64,000 nucleotides of DNA from Anthonomus grandis grandis. Lineage: Eukaryota; Arthropoda; Insecta; Coleoptera; Curculionidae. Numbering within the stretch: position 1 is the stretch's first letter; each line of letters begins with the position of its first letter. Below, one piece after another: positions 58,314 to 64,000 of this stretch. The notes below the pieces were generated by a model, which did no database searches, was not told the origin of the DNA, and saw only the letters and a program-made list of their open reading frames with translations. Location: assembly GCF_022605725.1 (NCBI RefSeq), contig NC_065547.1:13433167-13497166 (forward strand), in the 5' to 3' direction. A program made the translations under genes and the position numbers.

Positions 58314-60791
58314 CAGGGTGTCCCAAAATTAGTGGACGAAACGCGAACCCTGTATTCTTTGGTCAAAAATAACCTCACTTTTTCCTATAAACATATATCG
58401 GCAAACGCCCTCCAAGAAAGCTACGCCCCTTTTAAAGGGGGCACCTGAAGATGGTTTTTTCCACTTATTTTCGAAACGGGTAAATATAAAAATTTTAAAT
58501 TTTGGTATTCTCCCAATTTTGATATGCTGAATTTAGTTGTCATTTCATAATTTTCATTAATTAGTCAGGTGCGTATCATTTAGGGGGTGAGGCTAAAAAA
58601 ATACCTCAAAAAAATTGTGTGCAAAGTTTTTTTTTTTTTCTCTAAATTTTAAAAATTTGAAACTTTTTACGTAAAAAAGTACCTCTTGGTCAATAACTCT
58701 ACGAGTTACCATTTTCGAAAAAAACGCATTTAAAAATAACGCTGCATAGTATTATTTTCACTACCAATTTTTATGAAAATTTAGTAGCAGGCTTTGGAAA
58801 AAATTGACACACTGCATAATGACATTAACATTTGTTGTAATTGATTAGTTGTCATTTTGCATTCAAATTGTTAATATCTTTTTAACTATGGAAGACTTTT
58901 CGACCCGTGAAAAAGTAGATATTTATTTTATGTATGGGTTTTGCAATTGAAACGCACATGCCGCTGCACGAGATTATCGGCGGAGGTTTCCTGCAAGAAG
59001 ACTTCCACATTGGAAAGTTTTTGTTAGAATTCATAGAAATTCACTTGAATATGGATCCTTCGAACGTGCTCGAGGGCAAGGAAGACCAATTGCAAATGAT
59101 GGTTATGGGGAAGTACTGAATTTAATTGAAGAAAACCCTCAAATATCATTGAGAACCTTAGAAGAGATTACCAATATCCCAAAGTCAAATGTAAGTAAAA
59201 TTAAATATGATAAATAAATAATTAAGTACCTAATTTGTAATCCAAAAAATTAAATTTAAAGTACTTATAACTGAAAATTGAGATTGGTATAAATAGTGTT
59301 GTTATTAATTATTATCGTCGGATCGCATTAAATTCATTTCAAAATACTCTAATTACTATTATTATTATTATTTACTTTATTTACTTGGATAAGTCTGATC
59401 ACAAACATCAAACACCCGAAAACAAATCCTTTTGACGACTAACTGGAAGGTTTAGTGGCTTACTAAGGTTTAGGCTTATTTCCTATGCAATTTAAAATAT
59501 TTAAAAATAATTTCAGATTGGAAGAATGACTAAGATGTTAGGATACCATCCTTTCCATTATAAAAGGGTTCAGGAGTTAAAAGAAGAAGATTTTCCAGCT
59601 CGAGTAGACTTTTGTCATTGGATTTTAAATCACCCAAATCTTCGTCAAAAAATTTTGTGGTCAGATGAGGCACTTTTTCTAGGAGTAAGGGCTTTAACAG
59701 CCGTAATACTCATTTTTGGAGCATCGAGAATCCGAGAGTAGTTCGACGAACTAACTTTCAGCATAGATTTTCCTTTAACGTATGGGCGGGTTTGATAGGA
59801 GATAAATTGATAGGCCCAATTATTTTGCCACACAGGTTAACTGGTCGTCATTATTTAAATTTTCTTCAAAACAATCTCAGAGATTTACTGGACGATATTC
59901 CCATAGAAACTCGGCTGGAACTAATTTTTCAGCACGATGGGGCACCAGCTCACTACAGCCGACAGGTGAGAAACTGGCTGGACAATAATTTTAGAGGCAG
60001 ATGGATAGGCCGAGGTGGTCCAATAAACTGGCCTGCACGATCGCCCGACCTTAATCCACTGGATTATTATCTTTGGGGTAATATGTGCAATATTATTCAT
60101 GCCACCAAAATTGATACTCCATAAGAGCTTAAGAGGCAAATTCTCGCAGCTGCAGGCCAAATAAGAGAAAACCGATTTGAAATTCTTAGATCGTCCCAAA
60201 ACATTCAAAAAAGATCCAGGTTATGCATTCAGGAAAACGGAAACTTGTTTGAACATTTGCCTCAAATAAATTAGTATTTTTATCTGTTTGCAATTTTATT
60301 TGTCAATTTACTTTTAAAGCGTGCTATTGAGTTTTAATAAAAGTTGTTATTAATAATGCAGCGTTATTTTTAAATGCGTTTTTCTTGAAAATGGCAATTC
60401 CTAGCGTTATTGACCAAGAGGTACTTTTTTACGTAAAAAGCTTTAAATTTTTAAAATTTAAAGAAAAAAAAAACAAAAACTTTGCAAACAATATTTTTTA
60501 AGTATCTTTTTAGGCACACCCCCTAAATGATACGCACCTGACTAAATAATGAAAATTATGAAATGACAACTAAATTCAGCATATCAAAATTGGGCGAATA
60601 CCAAAATTTAAAATTTTTATATTTATCCGTTTCGAAAATAAGTGGAGAAAACCATCTTCGGGTGCCCCCTTTAAAAGGGGCGTAGCTCCCTTGGGGGCGT
60701 TTGCCGATATATGTTTATAGGAAAAAGTGAGGTTATTTTTGACCAAAGCATACAGGGTTCGCGTTTCGTCCACTAATTTTGGGACACCCTG
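58314..60791 (+). mobile_element. Tc1/mariner-like element B with long inverted repeats
   Basis: 2478 bp from CAGGGTGTCCCAAAATTAG to its complement, flanked by TA (58312-58313 and 60792-60793). Inverted repeats extend about 435 bases (58314 to ~58750 against ~60350 to 60791). First bases resemble those of element A (CAGGGTGT-CCAAAATT), so the two are relatives with diverged interiors. It interrupts the DUF7869-like gene. Confidence 0.92.
58888..60274 (+). pseudogene. Tc1/mariner-like transposase (element B), one intron
   Basis: MEDFSTREKVDIYFMYG, then a TGA (58948-58950), then RDYRRRFPARRLPHWK and ISLRTLEEITNIPKSN. An intron at 59191-59516 (GTAAGT ... TTTCAG) leads to IGRMTKMLGYHPFHYKRVQ in phase. 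Catalytic blocks: LWSDEALF, FQHDGAPAHYS, WPARSPDLNPLDYYLWG (a D-D-D-type triad). A frame change near 59685 and TAA at 60122-60124 break it; the reading ends at TAG 60272-60274. Same domain order as the transposase at 36133 but with an intron. It would bind and cut the long repeats. Confidence 0.88.
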
Positions 60792-61099
60792 TATGTTTGA
60801 CGACGCTTCGAAGCACCCAATGGCAATAACAAAACGAGGCCAAACTTTGATAAGGGATACCACTGGTAAATAACATCAAAGAAGAAAAGAAAACTGATGT
60901 GCGAAAGCTGCTTTGTGCAAGATTTGGACAAGACTGGGAATTTAAAGTCCCGCTTTCTTCGCTCTTGTTTTTTGATCATGCCTTAAACACCACGACGGAA
61001 CCAGAAGCTGAAATGCCAGATCCTGCAGATGATGTAGGTGAAGAAAATCCCATGTGCGACTGCCTCGAAGAAGACCCTAACCAGGAACAAATTTGATTT

Positions 61100-64000
61100 T
61101 TTTTTTCAGGTGGATTTTGTATGTTATTAACATTAGTATTATTTTGTAAGTTTGCATTTTTTGAAGAAATTAAACAAAAAAAAACATATACCTGGTACTT
61201 AGTTGACCTTTCATCCTTCCCAAAGTCGAATAATTTCACTACCAACACCAGTTTTTTTGTAAAACGAATAAATTAGAACAAACAGCATTATGTCCAATTT
61301 TGAACGAAACATAACGAATTTTATACATTGTTACGAATCAACACGCATTAAGTCCAAAAATTTTTTCGATTTTTCCAGATTTTCTAATAAATATTGATTT
61401 AACTGAGATAACTTAATGGGTTTTTATGTTAATTTCTATCAAAACAATTCCATGTTGTAAAAATATATAGCAGGGTTTAAAAGAAAATCGTTTTTCGTCA
61501 ATACCCAAAAAAGTATTTTTTGGACAAAATGTGATTTGAAAAGTTGCTTTTCATGTTGTTTAACCATTAATGCTAGAAAAAAAACTATAAAATTTTGAGA
61601 TTTTTTTTAATTCGTTTACTTATTTATGTATTTTAGACGAAAATTTGAAAAACTTTTTTCTAGCAAATTTATAAAATTACTGCGAAGAGATTTTAAGAAT
61701 TTCCAATTTATTAACATGAAAAGTAGAGGGTTACCAGTAACGGCAACAAAAAGCATTTTTTATTGAGAATAACAAATACAATTCATGAAAATTTCGGAAA
61801 TATTATTATAAAATCAGCAATTAAGACAAGGTAATTAGAGAATCTAAAGTCAAACAATCAGAGAATCACAGACAACATTTTGGAAAATTATAAATTTATT
61901 CAGGTAATTTCAATAAAAATCTGCAGAATTGCAAGAACTTGTAATTGAGAAGAATTTAACACAAGACATTTCAGTGGCTAGAGAATATTAGAAAAAAATG
62001 CAAAATTTTTAAAAATAGTATTCTATTAAAAAACTTAAAATAAGGAATTGGAGAATTGCAGATGAAACTTTAAAAACTATAAAATTATGTCTTGAATTTT
62101 CAAAGTCAGTCAAACTGCAATGACTAAGAGATTTTTGATTTGCAGTAAATTTAAAAAAATACGATAAATGTAATGCGGACTACAAAATGACAAAAAAATT
62201 ACTGAAGAATTAGGAAATATTTTTAAAAATCAATTTAATGATAAAAATTGGAATATTACAGAAAAAAATTAATTCTGGAAATTAAACTTGGAAAATTTGA
62301 AAATTAGAAAAATATTCGTCAGGAAATTTGGAAACAAAAACTGGAGAATTGCCGAAGAAAATTTAAAAAAAAAAGAAGGAAAACTTGAATATTATAGCGT
62401 ACATCTATACTTGTCAAATTTACCAACCATTTTTCATGTTTGATGAAGTTAAACAACTGTTTATTGTTAAGACATAATATCGTTTTCATTTGTTTAATTT
62501 AGGTTGATTTGAATATTTATTTGCAAATCACATGTTATGTATGCTTCAATAAACAATTTTCATTATATAATTTCAATATATAGCAATATCCTTTGCAAAT
62601 TGCCGAGAGCTCTATGACGTGAATTTACAAACGGACTGACGGAATTGACAAAAAAGTTGTGAGTGCAGTTTTGTAATGCAAAATACTATTAAGTAACATA
62701 TTTTAACACAGAAAAATACATAAAAAGGGAAATAAAAGATATAAACTCATGTACAAAGGTTTAAAACGACGGAAAATTGGTCCAAATATTTAAAAACAAA
62801 AATGATTTTAAATTGTTTTTTTAAATTACACTAACATACAAAACATTGTTTGATTTTACCCCTATGTTGTACAACTTATACTTCGTGTAACAAAAAAAAA
62901 AATTTTTTTCTAAACTCTAATAGGAATTTTTTGTGGTTGTGTTGTTTCGCTAAGCTTCTCAAACTATTTACCCATTATTTAAAATGATTTGTGGTTAAGT
63001 AATATCCAAACCATAGGATGAAAGTTACTTATGAAAGGAAAAGTAAAACTCCTGTATAGTTTAGGTGAAGTTACTTGGACAAGTATAAAAACTAAAAACG
63101 TTTAGCATGCGGCGTTTTCTTTATAAGGCATTGGCGTGCATATAATTTTTGTTTCTCTGGTTAAGTATATATAGTAAAAACGTTTTTTACAACCAACAAA
63201 AACATTTATTAAGTCACGGAAAAATCATGGTTAGATTTAATGACACATATTTTTTACACATTTAAAATATATTTAGGTCGAAAATGACACGTGTTAATAA
63301 ATTGATACTATCTTAAAATTTGATAGGTAAAACGGTCATAAACTAACACATTATAAAAATAGTTACCACAACTATTCGATTCATTATCACTAGTATCAAA
63401 AGGCCGCAAAAATGACATTTTTATTGTTCAAAAGTTCAGACGAAAGTAAATAAAACAAAACAACAGTATATAAGAAACAGAATAACAACAAGAACTACAG
63501 TATAATATATACGCGAAACCGATTTCAGGGTGAGCCAAATCTGCACTATGCTAGTTATAGATAACAGACACTGATAAAATTCAAAATTGTTATAATTGTT
63601 TCCATATACAGACTCATATGTTATGACACGCATCTTAAGTAATGGTTGATTCTTCGAAACATTATTTCTACGTACAGGGGTTGTCCAATAGCGCCCCAAC
63701 AAGAAATATACATTTAAATATTTTTTATACAATTTTTTTAATGGCACATGTTTAGGCTCAAAAATGCGCAACTTTGCCCTAAGTTTAACCATTTTCCTAT
63801 CTCTTATATCTACCAAATCCCAATAGTAAGCTTGGAATTTGTAACACGTCGTATAATATATAATATCTAGTAAAAAATGACGTTTATAAATGATAGAACG
63901 CAATACAAGTTAATATTTTACTTATATTCGTTTATTTGATGAAAAATGTAAAATAATAATAATAAAACGTATAAAATAATTGCATTTCCTATTTTTGACC
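61100..64000. other. AT-rich 3' region, nothing named
   Basis: It starts with the 3' region of the DUF7869-like gene, including GCATTATGTCC (61285) and GCATTAAGTCC (61344). From 61800 to 62400 the words GAGAATTGCAG, GGAATTGGAG and GGAGAATTGCCG recur irregularly, like a worn-out tandem repeat. A minus-strand open frame of 155 codons at 63903-63436 (basic first half, hydrophobic end) has no domain I recognise and may be chance in this composition. Confidence 0.4.

Larger units (their letters stand above)
56849..61096 (+). pseudogene. DUF7869-like protein gene, frameshifted and split by a Tc1-like insert
   Basis: ATG 56849 gives MENLDNSVIVGNYNEGSRKR; frames change near 56960 and 57170. Then comes the long frame 57121-57915 (VCSKFFAKLFGVGQRKLN, SHYARNKSRRLYLHSSLN, DPCSYCARLK, YVFDLQQVQAIPKVS, FYSFCVTDV). 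In other frames follow RLFADGCAGQNKN (57958), LPADRVFGRVEKHL (58050) and LGEDWFLKNYKDLREI (58165). It continues after the element at 58314-60791 as a charged tail, with the last frame 60899-61096. FDLQQ and FADGC-GQNKN suggest an RNase H-like fold with acidic catalytic residues. The family is widespread in arthropods under the name DUF7869; I believe it is transposon-derived but cannot prove it here. Confidence 0.62.

Noticed and set aside
63436..63903. 155-codon minus-strand open frame with a hydrophobic end
   Set aside because: No domain, no coding-like composition and no neighbour supports it; AT-rich DNA yields such frames by chance. Described only as part of the 3' region.
1..64000. tRNA, rRNA or CRISPR array
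   Set aside because: No cloverleaf-type sequence, ribosomal RNA string or regular repeat-spacer pattern noticed; a dedicated scan such as tRNAscan was not possible here.

Overview
This is AT-rich eukaryotic DNA, very probably from an insect and plausibly a beetle. Coding pieces are split by GT-AG introns as short as about 65 bp, and the mobile-element families are those of arthropod genomes: BEL/Pao, Gypsy, Jockey-, CR1- and I-like LINEs, Penelope-like, Ginger, IS630/Tc1/mariner and a CACTA-like group. I see no bacterial features. Only one locus looks like an ordinary host gene: four minus-strand exons (49548-49352, 49286-49031, 34374-34333, 34276-34164) whose splice phases agree. They encode a fibronectin III domain and a C-terminal GPI-anchor-type tail of a cell-surface adhesion protein. 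Its upstream exons lie outside the window or were not found, and one of its introns (about 14.7 kb) is filled with transposons.

Layout: 1-5872 is a decayed BEL/Pao retrotransposon (plus strand) abutting a cysteine-rich protein fragment. 7790-11346 is a Ginger-type DNA transposon (minus strand) with 47-48 bp inverted termini, a GATA target duplication and an LTR-like insert at 8784-10169. 11379-15300 is a wrecked Gypsy element (minus), followed by a Jockey-like ORF1 (16960-15603, minus). 17330-19221 is AT-rich filler. 19222-33099 is a large composite: an outer transposon with CCCAACTAGC termini that carries a same-family element (20290-25470), two IS630-like transposase loci (26896-31487) and a small MITE (32152-32291).

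From 34 to 50 kb the host gene encloses a Tc1/mariner-like element with roughly 420-bp inverted repeats (35464-37933), a LINE reverse transcriptase fragment (40640-39830), and a CR1/Jockey-group LINE (41703-48377). That LINE is split by a Penelope-like element (43532-46421) with a near-intact RT plus GIY-YIG reading frame. 51232-56425 is an I-type LINE with RNase H. 56579-61096 is a broken gene resembling the arthropod DUF7869 group, itself split by a second Tc1/mariner-like element (58314-60791). The last 2.9 kb has nothing I can name.

The most interesting system is the two-gene transposon family at 19.2-33.1 kb. A transposase and a DUF4806-type protein are encoded tail to tail, the termini are CCCAACTARC, the target duplication is 2 bp, and the ends are packed with TATAAG-like hexamers. 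The architecture recalls plant En/Spm (transposase, second protein, subterminal binding repeats). One copy sits inside the DUF4806 gene of another copy, and removing it with one 2-bp duplication rejoins the reading frame.
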